Assembly: GCA_003222855.1 (NCBI GenBank)
Contig: QHXH01000337.1
Location: forward strand, 1-8,781
Source of the DNA: Acidobacteriota bacterium
Lineage (GTDB): Bacteria; Acidobacteriota; Blastocatellia; Pyrinomonadales; Pyrinomonadaceae
Direction of reading: 5' to 3'
Length of the DNA: 8,781 bases
Below are positions 1 through 6,290 of the stretch, in pieces. Made by a program: the position numbers and the translations under genes. Position 1 is the stretch's first letter; each line of letters begins with the position of its first letter. The notes under the pieces were generated by a model. That model saw only the letters and a list, made by a program, of their open reading frames with translations, was not told the DNA's origin and searched no databases.

Positions 1-441
1 GTGGCCGGCGCCACGAACTTCGCGCGCGTTGAACGTCGCTTGCCCCCTGATTTCACGCAGGAGAATTTTGCTGTCGGCTGGTACTCGTCTGCCGGATCTG
101 AAGAGGGAGATCGCGCGACGTTCCATACACTCGTCGAAAACTTAAGCGCGCAATACGCGCAGAACCCGGATTTCCTTGACTATCGAAAAGTTTCCGAAGG
201 GCCAACCAGGGCCGGCCACTATGATGGTTACGAGTTTCGGTTCGAAACGGCGTCACGCAATCGACCCGATATCAAGATTTGGGGACGCGTGATTTTTGTT
301 CCGCCGGTTGATGGCAGCAACAATGGAGTCGCGCTATTGATGTTCGCGACATCGCTCGCGCCCGAATTGAAAAAGGTGAATGACGTCGGCGTAAAGGGCG
401 AGCTGCCAATGATTCTCGAGTCGTTTCGGTTCGGAAAGTAG
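1..441 (+). CDS. Hypothetical protein, 3' end (5' truncated by window edge)
   Basis: An open frame enters from the left edge and ends at TAG 439-441. The first codon is GTG, but no upstream sequence is available, so the gene almost certainly begins outside the window. About 146 residues are visible. They form a soluble alpha/beta-looking domain with alternating hydrophobic strands, for example KIWGRVIFVPP and NGVALLMFATS, and a C-terminus ending in ILESFRFGK. This general shape (a query about stability after 'LAPEL', then a terminal 'SFRF' strand) resembles PsbP-like/DUF1795 small exported proteins, but I cannot assign a family with certainty. No membrane segment is visible in this part. The last four bases (438-441, GTAG) are also the foot of a REP palindrome, so the stop codon is shared with the repeat. 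The reading frame is confident and the function is unknown. Confidence 0.7.
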   Translation: MAGATNFARVERRLPPDFTQENFAVGWYSSAGSEEGDRATFHTLVENLSAQYAQNPDFLDYRKVSEGPTRAGHYDGYEFRFETASRNRPDIKIWGRVIFVPPVDGSNNGVALLMFATSLAPELKKVNDVGVKGELPMILESFRFGK

Positions 442-513
442 CGCAAGTTGTTAACTTGCGAATCATCTTTCAATCTCTTCGATTATCGAAAGCAAGTTAG
501 CAACTTGCTCTAC
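438..513. repeat. Inverted pair of REP palindromes (BIME-like), GTAG-foot family
   Basis: Copy 1 (plus strand) is GTAG 438-441 followed by an 8-bp stem, CGCAAGTT 442-449 and AACTTGCG 453-460, with a 3-nt loop GTT. Copy 2 lies on the minus strand: stem arms 491-498 and 502-509, loop 499-501, and the rc of GTAG at 510-513. Read in the same direction the two copies match at 20 of 22 positions, GTAG included. Between them sits a perfect palindrome TTCGAT-T-ATCGAA at 478-490. A GTAG or GGAG tetranucleotide 5' of a short palindrome is the published hallmark of RAYT-associated REPs. The pair fills the gap between the upstream stop codon and the ATG at 515, leaving one base. Confidence 0.85.
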
Positions 514-514
514 T

Positions 515-2338
515 ATGAAGCTTGTTCTCGCTGAAGACCGCGGCGGCCAATTGCATGGTGAACGCTCGTTCACCGGCGACGTTGTTTTTGTCGGTCGCGA
601 TCCGGCTGTCTGCCTTTACTTCTTTTCACAGGAACAGTGGCCTATGGTCTCGCGTAAGCACGCCGAGTTCCGTCTCGGCGATGGTCGCTGCACAGTGGCG
701 GACACAAATTCCCGGTTCGGCACGTTCGTAAATGGCGAGCGGATCACATCCCCACGCGAAGTGCGCGTTGGATCGCATGTTCAGCTGGGCGCCGGTGGTC
801 CAATCCTGCGGGTCGTAAGCCTCGAGCAATCTCCTGCCCAGACGGGGGCGCCAAAGCCAGCAGACCTCGGGAGAATGGAAACGGTGCATGACGCCGGCGC
901 AGCCGCGGCCCCTTCTGCCGCTGCGAAATCCGTAACACCTCAAAGTCCCGGCAACCAGCCGCAAGCGCGGCCGTCGCCCGCAGGATCGGCGCATCTCGAA
1001 TTTGTCGATCCACTCGCTGGTCACACGAGACGGATCGAATTGAATAAGGAAGTGACCCGCCTCGGTCGCGATCCCGAAGGCGAGGTGGTCATCGATGCTG
1101 ACGCCGCCGTGGTGTCTCGTCGTCATGCGGAGATCAAGAGGAGCGGCGATCAATACTCGATTAGTGATCTACGCAGTTTCAATGGAACTCTGGTCAACGA
1201 TCAGCGCATAACAGAAACAGTGCCGCTGTTTCATGGCGATCAAATTCAGCTTGGCGTCGGCGGTCCCCGATTGCGCCTGGTTGATCCGGCGCACCCGGCG
1301 CCGGCGCATCGCGCGATCCAGCCCGGTGCTCCCACGCCCAGCCAGCGCCTGATCCCGCCGGCGTTTGGCGAGATCGCCGCGATGGCCCAGCGGCAAACAA
1401 TCGTTTCGACCTCGGGATCGTTGCAAGGAACCAAGCCGCCTGCCGGTTCACAGCCGCAGTTACTCGCACGACTGTCGTTTGAAAACCGCCCGCAACTTTC
1501 CGTCGGGCGCTCACCGGAGAGCGACGTGCGACTGGATGGCTTGCAAATCTCGAATCATCACGCGCGGTTTGTGCGCACGAACGGCAGCGTGGCGGTTGAA
1601 GATACCGGATCGACAAACGGTGTGTACGTCAACGGCGAGCGCATCAGCGGCCGCCGCAACGTTTCTCTTTCGGATGTGATTCAAATCGGCCCGTTTGTCC
1701 TGCAAGCGGACGCGGCGCAGGGGGTCGCTGTCTACGACACGCGATCAAAGACGCGCATCGACTGTATCAACATCGCAAAAGTCGTAAAGAACAGATCAGG
1801 TGGCGGCACGATCAAGTTGCTCGACGATGTTGGTTTGACGATTCAACCAAACGAATTTGTCGGCTTGCTTGGGCCATCGGGCGCGGGCAAATCAACCTTG
1901 ATGGATTCACTAAACGGGATGCGGCCGGCGACCAGTGGCTACGTGCTCATCAACAATCTCGATCTTTATCGGCATCTCGATTCGTTGAAGCAATCCATCG
2001 GCTACGTGCCGCAGGATGACATCATTCACCGCGAGCTGACGGTCTATCGCACTCTGTATTACGTCGCGCGTCTGCGTCTGTCGCGTGATGTGTCCCGCCG
2101 CGAAATCGATCAGATTGTGAATGAGGTGATGGATGTCACGGGCTTGTCAGAGCGTCGCGATGTAGCGATCTCTCAACTGTCCGGCGGCCAGCGCAAGCGG
2201 GTCTCGATCGCCGTCGAGCTGATCACGAAACCTTCGGTGATCTTTCTTGACGAACCCACCTCAGGTCTCGATCCGGCGACGGAAGAAACGATCATGAAAC
2301 TCTTCCGGCAAAGCGGACCCACGCGATGGAGAACGTGA
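515..2338 (+). CDS. FHA-domain ABC exporter, N-terminal fragment: three FHA domains plus ABC ATPase (frameshifted)
   Basis: This is the N-terminal part of a bacterial ABCG-like (ABC-2) exporter with regulatory FHA domains, which are known to bind phosphothreonine. FHA1 spans about residues 23-100 (GR 27-28, SRKH 46-49, NG 73-74). FHA2 spans about 180-255 (GR 184-185, SRRH 201-204, NG 223-224). FHA3 spans about 327-397 (GR 331-332, SNHH 346-349, NG 368-369). Pro/Ala-rich linkers separate them. The ATPase follows from about 415: Walker A GPSGAGKS 453-460, Q-loop Gln500, signature LSGGQ 555-559, Walker B VIFLDE 575-580 and D-loop SGLD 583-586. The frame then ends in a non-homologous tail after Gln599. 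The H-loop (Thr-His-Ala-Met) lies in another frame at 2317-2328, so this fragment lacks its catalytic histidine. ATG 515 has no SD, since a REP hairpin occupies that site, but the KLVLAEDRG start is typical for an FHA N-terminus. Confidence 0.93.
   Translation: MKLVLAEDRGGQLHGERSFTGDVVFVGRDPAVCLYFFSQEQWPMVSRKHAEFRLGDGRCTVADTNSRFGTFVNGERITSPREVRVGSHVQLGAGGPILRVVSLEQSPAQTGAPKPADLGRMETVHDAGAAAAPSAAAKSVTPQSPGNQPQARPSPAGSAHLEFVDPLAGHTRRIELNKEVTRLGRDPEGEVVIDADAAVVSRRHAEIKRSGDQYSISDLRSFNGTLVNDQRITETVPLFHGDQIQLGVGGPRLRLVDPAHPAPAHRAIQPGAPTPSQRLIPPAFGEIAAMAQRQTIVSTSGSLQGTKPPAGSQPQLLARLSFENRPQLSVGRSPESDVRLDGLQISNHHARFVRTNGSVAVEDTGSTNGVYVNGERISGRRNVSLSDVIQIGPFVLQADAAQGVAVYDTRSKTRIDCINIAKVVKNRSGGGTIKLLDDVGLTIQPNEFVGLLGPSGAGKSTLMDSLNGMRPATSGYVLINNLDLYRHLDSLKQSIGYVPQDDIIHRELTVYRTLYYVARLRLSRDVSRREIDQIVNEVMDVTGLSERRDVAISQLSGGQRKRVSIAVELITKPSVIFLDEPTSGLDPATEETIMKLFRQSGPTRWRT
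2309..2328 (+). other. Frameshift/deletion junction inside the FHA-ABC exporter gene
   Basis: Frame 1 is homologous through Gln599 (codon 2309-2311). The H-loop sequence Thr-His-Ala-Met-Glu-Asn-Val resumes at 2317 in a different frame. Only five bases, 2312-2316, lie between. In ABCG-type ATPases the catalytic Glu to H-loop His distance is about 32 residues (E211 to H243 in human ABCG2). Here it is about 23. A loss of about 28 nt restores both spacing and frame. The missing piece is the beta strand leading into the H-loop (family consensus roughly IAxSGRTVILT). The two frames overlap by 13 nt. The frame change is read directly from the sequence. The deletion length is inferred. Confidence 0.88.
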
Positions 2339-3717
2339 AGCTCTTCGACAAGATCGTCGTGTTAATGCGCGGGAAACTGGTTTTCTATGGCGCGCCGCAG
2401 GAAGCGCTGGCGCATATCAAGGCAGAAAGCTTTAAGGATCTTTACGACAAGCTCGAAGCGCCGATTGACCAGCAGCTCGCGGCCTTGCCGCCATTGCCTC
2501 TCAATGCCACCAAGGGTCAGAAGAGCGCGCTCAAACAACAGCGCGAGCAGATTTCTGAACACGTCGCTGAAGAGTGGAAAAAGAAATTTCAAACCACAGA
2601 AGAGTATCGACGCAATGTAGTTGATCCGTTGAGCCTCCTGCCCCGCGACGGCCGTGCCGCGGCTCCCCCCAGGCGGCGCATGAGCGTCATCGACGCTGTG
2701 CGCCAGTGGGGCACACTCACGCGCAGGTACTTCGAAGTACTCACGCGGGACAAGTTCAATCTGCTGATCTTGTTCGGGCAAGCGCCAATCATCGCCTTCC
2801 TGACTTATCTCGTGGTTGGTTCGGATGCGCCGCGTGACTTTCCTTATTTCGTTCTGGCTTTGGTGGCGATTTGGTTTGGCACCTCAGTCGCCTCGCGCGA
2901 GATCATTCGCGAGCGCGCAGTCTACACCCGCGAGCGCATGGTCAATTTGCGGTTACTGCCGTACGTCGGCTCGAAATTGTTTGTGCTGGCGTTCATCGTT
3001 TCGCTGCAGTGTATTTTCCTCTACGGGTCGCTAAAGTTTCTGCATTACATCGGATTGATGAGCGTACCGGGTTGGGCCATACCGCAAGTCGCAATCGTTT
3101 TAATCACCGCGATGGTCGGCATCGCACTCGGCCTGTTTGTCTCGGCCGTCGTGAAAACATCCGAGATGGCCACCAGCATGGTCCCCTTAATCCTCATTCC
3201 GCAGATTCTCTTTTCAGGATTGGTAGGCGTGCCGCAAAACACGGCGCGAGTAATCAGCACCGTGATTCCGGCGACCTGGGCATTCGATGGGATCAAGCGG
3301 TTCTCGACGCTCGATACGCTTGATGAGGACGGTTCAGATTCAGAAGGAGCGAACAAAGGGCGCGGACTTTACAAGCATATTGAGGACCAAAACGACGAAA
3401 ACATTTCCAAGGCGCGCACCGACATCGAGAATTATAAGAAGGACGCTGAGGACAAGATGAAAGACTACGAAGACAAGATGAAATCTTACCTCGAGCAAGC
3501 TCCTTACAATCCGAATCTGAAAAGACCTGACGCGCCAAAGTTAGCCGCGGCCCCCGACGTGCCGGCGGCAGAAAAGATACCATCTGATTTGAGTGGGTAC
3601 ATCAACTTTCTGCACCCCTGGGGCAACATTCTTCTCGATCCATTCGTGCTGATCCTGATGTTCTTTGGGCTGGTCATTGCAACAATCATTACTTTGCGCG
3701 CGCAGGATATACTGTGA
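2326..3717 (+). CDS. FHA-domain ABC exporter, C-terminal fragment: end of ATPase and ABC-2 permease
   Basis: This is the continuation of the preceding exporter in a shifted frame. Residues 1-25 (ENVKLFDKIVVLMRGKLVFYG) are the end of the ATPase, so ATG 2326 is an internal methionine of the intact protein. It has no SD and is unlikely to be a natural start. Residues 60-120 form a charged cytoplasmic linker. Six membrane segments follow at roughly 145-164, 172-188, 213-232, 252-273, 282-300 and 437-456, with an ABCG-like coupling segment around 190-215 (RERAVYTRERMVNLRLLPY). The loop between segments 5 and 6 (about 325-430) is unusually long. It is highly charged with heptad-like KMKDYEDKMK repeats, then Pro/Ala-rich, and would be outside the cytoplasmic membrane in ABCG topology. 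No substrate can be inferred. If the lesion is real, the permease is expressed at best without a full ATPase. Confidence 0.9.
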   Translation: MENVKLFDKIVVLMRGKLVFYGAPQEALAHIKAESFKDLYDKLEAPIDQQLAALPPLPLNATKGQKSALKQQREQISEHVAEEWKKKFQTTEEYRRNVVDPLSLLPRDGRAAAPPRRRMSVIDAVRQWGTLTRRYFEVLTRDKFNLLILFGQAPIIAFLTYLVVGSDAPRDFPYFVLALVAIWFGTSVASREIIRERAVYTRERMVNLRLLPYVGSKLFVLAFIVSLQCIFLYGSLKFLHYIGLMSVPGWAIPQVAIVLITAMVGIALGLFVSAVVKTSEMATSMVPLILIPQILFSGLVGVPQNTARVISTVIPATWAFDGIKRFSTLDTLDEDGSDSEGANKGRGLYKHIEDQNDENISKARTDIENYKKDAEDKMKDYEDKMKSYLEQAPYNPNLKRPDAPKLAAAPDVPAAEKIPSDLSGYINFLHPWGNILLDPFVLILMFFGLVIATIITLRAQDIL

Positions 3718-3763
3718 CGAGTCATAAAAACTGACGTGATATGATTGCCTTCGAGAAACTTCC

Positions 3764-4012
3764 ATGAACGACCAACAATTCGAACGACGGATGGAATTTA
3801 TAATTGAGCAGCAGGCAAAGAATACCGTCGATATTCAAAAGCTACAGGAAGCCCAGACGGAACTTACAAAGAAACACAATCATTTGACTGAAGCATTGAC
3901 GGTTGTTGTCGGCATGGTTGGCAGGCTTGCCGAAGCGCAAGAGCGGACAGAAGAAAAACTAACGGAGTTGACTAATAAACAAGCAGAAACCGATGAAAAT
4001 ATCTTTCCTTGA
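3764..4012 (+). CDS. Small coiled-coil protein of unknown function
   Basis: This is an 82-residue, strongly charged, Gln/Glu/Lys/Thr-rich protein with no signal peptide or membrane segment. Residues 5-75 look like one nearly continuous alpha-helical coiled coil, with hydrophobic residues at heptad spacing in FERRMEFIIEQQAK, VDIQKLQEAQTELTK and AEAQERTEEKLTELTNK. Small proteins with an N-terminal RRMEFI-x-x-QQA motif followed by LxEAQxxT repeats are common, often multicopy, uncharacterised proteins in acidobacteria and cyanobacteria (recollection of the family, not tested). Relatives as I recall them continue with a few more residues after the final T(D/E)E repeat, so the abrupt ending ENIFP may mark a shortened C-terminus. 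The SD is weak. The gene lies 46 nt after the exporter and 21 nt before the RAYT, so cotranscription with the transposase is possible. Function is unknown. Confidence 0.7.
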   Translation: MNDQQFERRMEFIIEQQAKNTVDIQKLQEAQTELTKKHNHLTEALTVVVGMVGRLAEAQERTEEKLTELTNKQAETDENIFP

Positions 4013-4043
4013 AAGCACTTGTATGCTTAGGAGATGCATACGA
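4003..4043 (+). promoter_or_regulatory. Hairpin enclosing the RBS and start codon of the RAYT gene
   Basis: GTATGC 4021-4026 pairs with GCATAC 4036-4041, and the stem can extend by U4020-G4042 and U4019-A4043. The 9-nt loop (4027-4035) carries the only SD-like sequence, AGGAG 4029-4033, and the first two bases of the ATG. A smaller 5-bp palindrome with a 3-nt loop, CTTTC-CTT-GAAAG (4003-4015), precedes it and overlaps the upstream stop codon. Such a fold could limit transposase translation. The pairing is visible, but any regulatory role is inference. Confidence 0.4.
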
Positions 4044-4591
4044 TCTCCCGAGACTCTCCCTGTTATTACCTGACCTCTGTCGCTAAAGATCGCTTGCTGG
4101 TTTTCCGCACGAACGAAATTAAGCTCGTAACTTGTGCAGCACTGGATGAGGCGCGTCGTTCTGGAGATTTTGCGCTTTATGCTTACGTCATCATGCCTGA
4201 TCACCTGCACGTGGTCACCGATTCGCGGCTGTCACCTTCGCGAACTCTTCAATTCATCAATGGAATTGTCAGTCGTCGCGTGATCGATTATCTGAAACTG
4301 CATAGCTATGAAATATCGTTGAAGAAACTTAGGCATGAAATAAGACCAAGGCGTTACAAACATTCTTTGTGGGATCACCATCCCGACGCCCGATTGTTAC
4401 TGACCGAGAAGATGTTAATGCAACGGGTTCATTACACACATCAGAATCCGGTGCGAGCCAATTTGGTGCAGACGCCCGGAGAATATCGCTGGTCGAGTAT
4501 TCGGTATTGGAACGGCGGACTTTCGGAAGATGAACCGCTTCGAATGGATATTGATCGAATCAAATGGCGGAGCGGAGGCGGAGCCTCCTGA
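4034..4591 (+). CDS. REP-associated tyrosine transposase (RAYT, Y1 HUH family)
   Basis: This is a single-strand DNA transposase-like protein of the IS200/IS605 Y1 superfamily, in the domesticated RAYT branch (also called TnpA_REP), which binds and cuts REP palindromes. The HUH metal-binding motif is His57-Leu-His59 within MPDHLHVV. The probable catalytic tyrosine is Tyr134 in RVHYTHQNPVRANLV, and the family-typical YRWSS motif is at 151-155. The length of 185 aa is normal for the group, so the protein looks intact. ATG 4034 was chosen because MHTISRDSPCYYLTSV is the usual RAYT N-terminus, although AGGAG abuts the ATG with no spacer. The last codons and the stop lie inside a REP palindrome, which encodes the SGGGAS tail. 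No inverted-repeat or TnpB partner is present, so this is a REP-maintaining gene rather than a complete insertion sequence. Confidence 0.93.
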   Translation: MHTISRDSPCYYLTSVAKDRLLVFRTNEIKLVTCAALDEARRSGDFALYAYVIMPDHLHVVTDSRLSPSRTLQFINGIVSRRVIDYLKLHSYEISLKKLRHEIRPRRYKHSLWDHHPDARLLLTEKMLMQRVHYTHQNPVRANLVQTPGEYRWSSIRYWNGGLSEDEPLRMDIDRIKWRSGGGAS

Positions 4592-4660
4592 ATTTTCTGA
4601 AAGACTAACCGGTAAGCCGGAGGCTTACCGCTATGGGCTGCGGCAAAGCCGCTGCCTAAC
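4569..4660. repeat. Array of three REP palindromes between RAYT and TPR genes
   Basis: Copy A (plus) has foot GGAG 4569-4572, then C, stem GGAGGC/GCCTCC (4574-4579, 4583-4588) and loop GGA. Copy B (minus orientation) has a 9-bp stem, 4610-4618 with 4622-4630, loop 4619-4621, and an ATAG foot (rc of CTAT 4631-4634). Copy C has an 8-bp stem interrupted by one T/T mismatch (4636-4644 with 4648-4656), loop AAA, followed by CTAA 4656-4659, which is TTAG on the minus strand. All three have 3-nt loops. The array starts inside the RAYT gene, including its stop, and ends one base before the stop of the convergent TPR gene. It could also act as a bidirectional terminator, though no U-tract follows the stems. 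Confidence 0.85.
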
Positions 4661-6160
4661 TCACCCCTTCGGCGGCGGCTTCTTATTAAGATTCAGCGGC
4701 CGGAGAATTTTGTATTCCTCGGTGGCTGACTTTTTGTCGCCGGCCTGCAGATAGGCGACGCCCAGGTTGTAGTGTGCCCCCTGATAATCCGGTTTGAGTT
4801 TGACCGCTTCCTTCAGCGCCTGGATTGCCTGCTTCCACTTGCCCAGATTCATATAGGCGACGCCAAGATTGTTCTGGGCCGACGGCCAGTCCGGCTTTAA
4901 CTGAACTGCCTGGGTGAGCGCCGCGAGCGCCTCCTCGTTCTGCTTCAGGTGGCTGTAGCTGATGCCGATGTTGAAATGACCTTCCGGCAAGGACGTTTTT
5001 AATTGAATTGCTTTCTTGAGTGGCTCGATTGCGGCGCCGAAATTTCCCAGATTGTTATAGGCCCAACCCAGATTGCTGTACGCCTCGGCATAGTCCGGCT
5101 TCAATTCGATTGCCCGTTTGAAGGCGACGGCTGCCTCCGGCCAACGTTTGCTTTTGCCGAGCGCGTAACCCATGTTGTTGTTTGCTTCGGCATCGTCGGG
5201 CCTTAAACGAATCACTTGCTTGTAAGCATCAACTGCTTCCGGATAACGGCCCAGCTTGTCGTACACCAAAGAGAGGTTGCTGTAGGTTTCCAGCAGGTCC
5301 GGTTTCGTAGCGACCGCGTGTTTATAAGCGTCCGCGGCTTCAGTCAATTTGTTCAGTTGCCGATACGCGTCGCCCAGGTTGCTGTAAGCTTCGGCGTAAT
5401 CCGGTCTCAGGCTGATCGCCTGGTGATAGCGCTCGATAGCATCTTCATAATTGTTCGCATTGTAAGCCGCTGCGCCCTGATCGTAATAGACAAGGCTTAG
5501 CGAGCTTCTTGTTTCAGCATCAGCAGAGTTTAGTTCGTGCGCGCGCTTTAGCGCCGTGACCGCATTGGATGAATCTTTCGCATTCAGATACGCAATGCCC
5601 AGCGCGCGATAGGCCTCGGCCCAATCTGATTTCAAAGAGATGGCCTTATTGTCGGCCGCAATGGCCTCGTCATAGCGGCCGAGGTTGAAATACGTTTCAC
5701 CGAGATTGAGATATGCGTCCGCGTAATCAGTGCGCAGCTTGATTGCCTGTTGGTAAGACTGAGCGGCCTGATCGTATTTGCCCGCATCGAAAAAATCGTC
5801 GCCCTGTTTGTTATAAGCTTCGGCATCCATCGCGGGACGCGTACCCGCACCACTTCGATTGCCGGAGCTGCCGGTGTTTGCGGTGGTCCCGGTATTGCCA
5901 GAACGATTGCCGGCGGTGTTTGCTCGCGGATGCGCCGAGCGAACTGAGCGAGTCACAGTCTTCTTGTCCGGAGTTTTGTTTACGTGCGGCTTGCTTTGCG
6001 CCGGAGTAAAGATGCCCTTGCCGAGTTTCGCCTCGACGTCTGCGCTTGCCAGTAACACGCCCGCGCCACCGGCAATGTCTTGCGCCATCACCAGGCTACA
6101 GGCTAGCAGAAGTGCTATTGCGGTGGCGATGGCGCGATAAGCTAATGAAGGCCTGGTCAT
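4661..6160 (-). CDS. Exported tetratricopeptide-repeat protein, about 11 TPRs
   Basis: This 499-residue protein has an N-terminal signal sequence: positively charged start, hydrophobic stretch about residues 9-24 and likely signal peptidase I cleavage after Ala26 (SLVMA before QD). LLAC at 18-21 is a weaker alternative lipobox. Residues 53-110 form a low-complexity Thr/Gly/Asn/Ser/Arg linker. From about residue 113 to 495 it is almost entirely TPRs, roughly 11 units of 34 residues with the pattern AEAYxNLGxAYxxLGxxxEAIxxYxxAIxLKPDY. One unit (about 215-255) carries a 7-residue insertion. TPRs form superhelical scaffolds for protein-protein contacts. The partner is unknown and the protein probably acts in the periplasm or envelope. 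ATG 6160 is supported by a strong SD 7 nt upstream. The gene is convergent with the RAYT gene and divergent from the secreted-protein gene on the right. Confidence 0.93.
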   Translation of the reverse strand: MTRPSLAYRAIATAIALLLACSLVMAQDIAGGAGVLLASADVEAKLGKGIFTPAQSKPHVNKTPDKKTVTRSVRSAHPRANTAGNRSGNTGTTANTGSSGNRSGAGTRPAMDAEAYNKQGDDFFDAGKYDQAAQSYQQAIKLRTDYADAYLNLGETYFNLGRYDEAIAADNKAISLKSDWAEAYRALGIAYLNAKDSSNAVTALKRAHELNSADAETRSSLSLVYYDQGAAAYNANNYEDAIERYHQAISLRPDYAEAYSNLGDAYRQLNKLTEAADAYKHAVATKPDLLETYSNLSLVYDKLGRYPEAVDAYKQVIRLRPDDAEANNNMGYALGKSKRWPEAAVAFKRAIELKPDYAEAYSNLGWAYNNLGNFGAAIEPLKKAIQLKTSLPEGHFNIGISYSHLKQNEEALAALTQAVQLKPDWPSAQNNLGVAYMNLGKWKQAIQALKEAVKLKPDYQGAHYNLGVAYLQAGDKKSATEEYKILRPLNLNKKPPPKG

Positions 6161-6167
6161 CGTTCTA

Positions 6168-6176
6168 CTCCTCTTT
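6168..6176 (-). promoter_or_regulatory. Strong Shine-Dalgarno for the TPR gene
   Basis: On the minus strand AAAGAGGAG ends 7 nt before the ATG at 6160. It is the clearest RBS in the window, and it fixes the start of the TPR protein just ahead of a good signal peptide. Confidence 0.8.
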
Positions 6177-6199
6177 ATAGATGCACTAAGCTCGAAGAG

Positions 6200-6228
6200 A
6201 GTTTAATGACGCGTGCCCTTGACTACAA
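6200..6228 (-). promoter_or_regulatory. Possible sigma70-type promoter of the TPR gene
   Basis: On the minus strand TTGTAG (6228-6223, -35-like, 3 of 6 matches) and TAAACT (6205-6200, -10-like, 4 of 6 matches) are separated by 17 nt. A transcript would start around 6193, giving a leader of about 30 nt that contains the strong SD. The match is modest and rests on spacing and position. No experimental support is possible here. Confidence 0.35.
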
Positions 6229-6290
6229 GTTATGGCTTGCTAGTCTCTCTATTTCACCGATGTTAGAGTACCAATTTTAGTTGGGGTGGT

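Noticed and set aside
626..1153. Long open frame on the minus strand opposite the FHA domains
   Set aside because: It is antisense to a clearly homologous coding region, its product is Arg-rich with no recognisable domain, and it is explained by GC-rich codon bias.
2326..2328. ATG 2326 as the true start of a separate permease gene
   Set aside because: The ATG has no SD, and the first 25 residues are the end of the ATPase domain. The in-frame codons just upstream (2317-2325) still encode the H-loop Thr-His-Ala.
2300..2338. Programmed ribosomal frameshift joining the two exporter halves
   Set aside because: No slippery heptamer with a downstream structure is evident. A simple slip would still leave about ten residues missing before the H-loop, so a deletion or sequence error explains the data better.
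4569..4660. CRISPR-like or classical rho-independent terminator reading of the palindromes
   Set aside because: There are only three palindromes with differing stems and no regular spacers, and no U-tract follows the stems. Feet and loops fit REPs better, although incidental termination is possible.
4034..4660. Complete IS200/IS605 insertion sequence
   Set aside because: There is no TnpB gene and no matched left-end hairpin with a defined boundary. The protein has RAYT motifs rather than those of a classical TnpA.
4530..4754. Plus-strand open frame running through the REP array into the TPR gene
   Set aside because: It overlaps the RAYT 3' end, the repeats and the antisense of the TPR gene, and has no SD or recognisable protein features.
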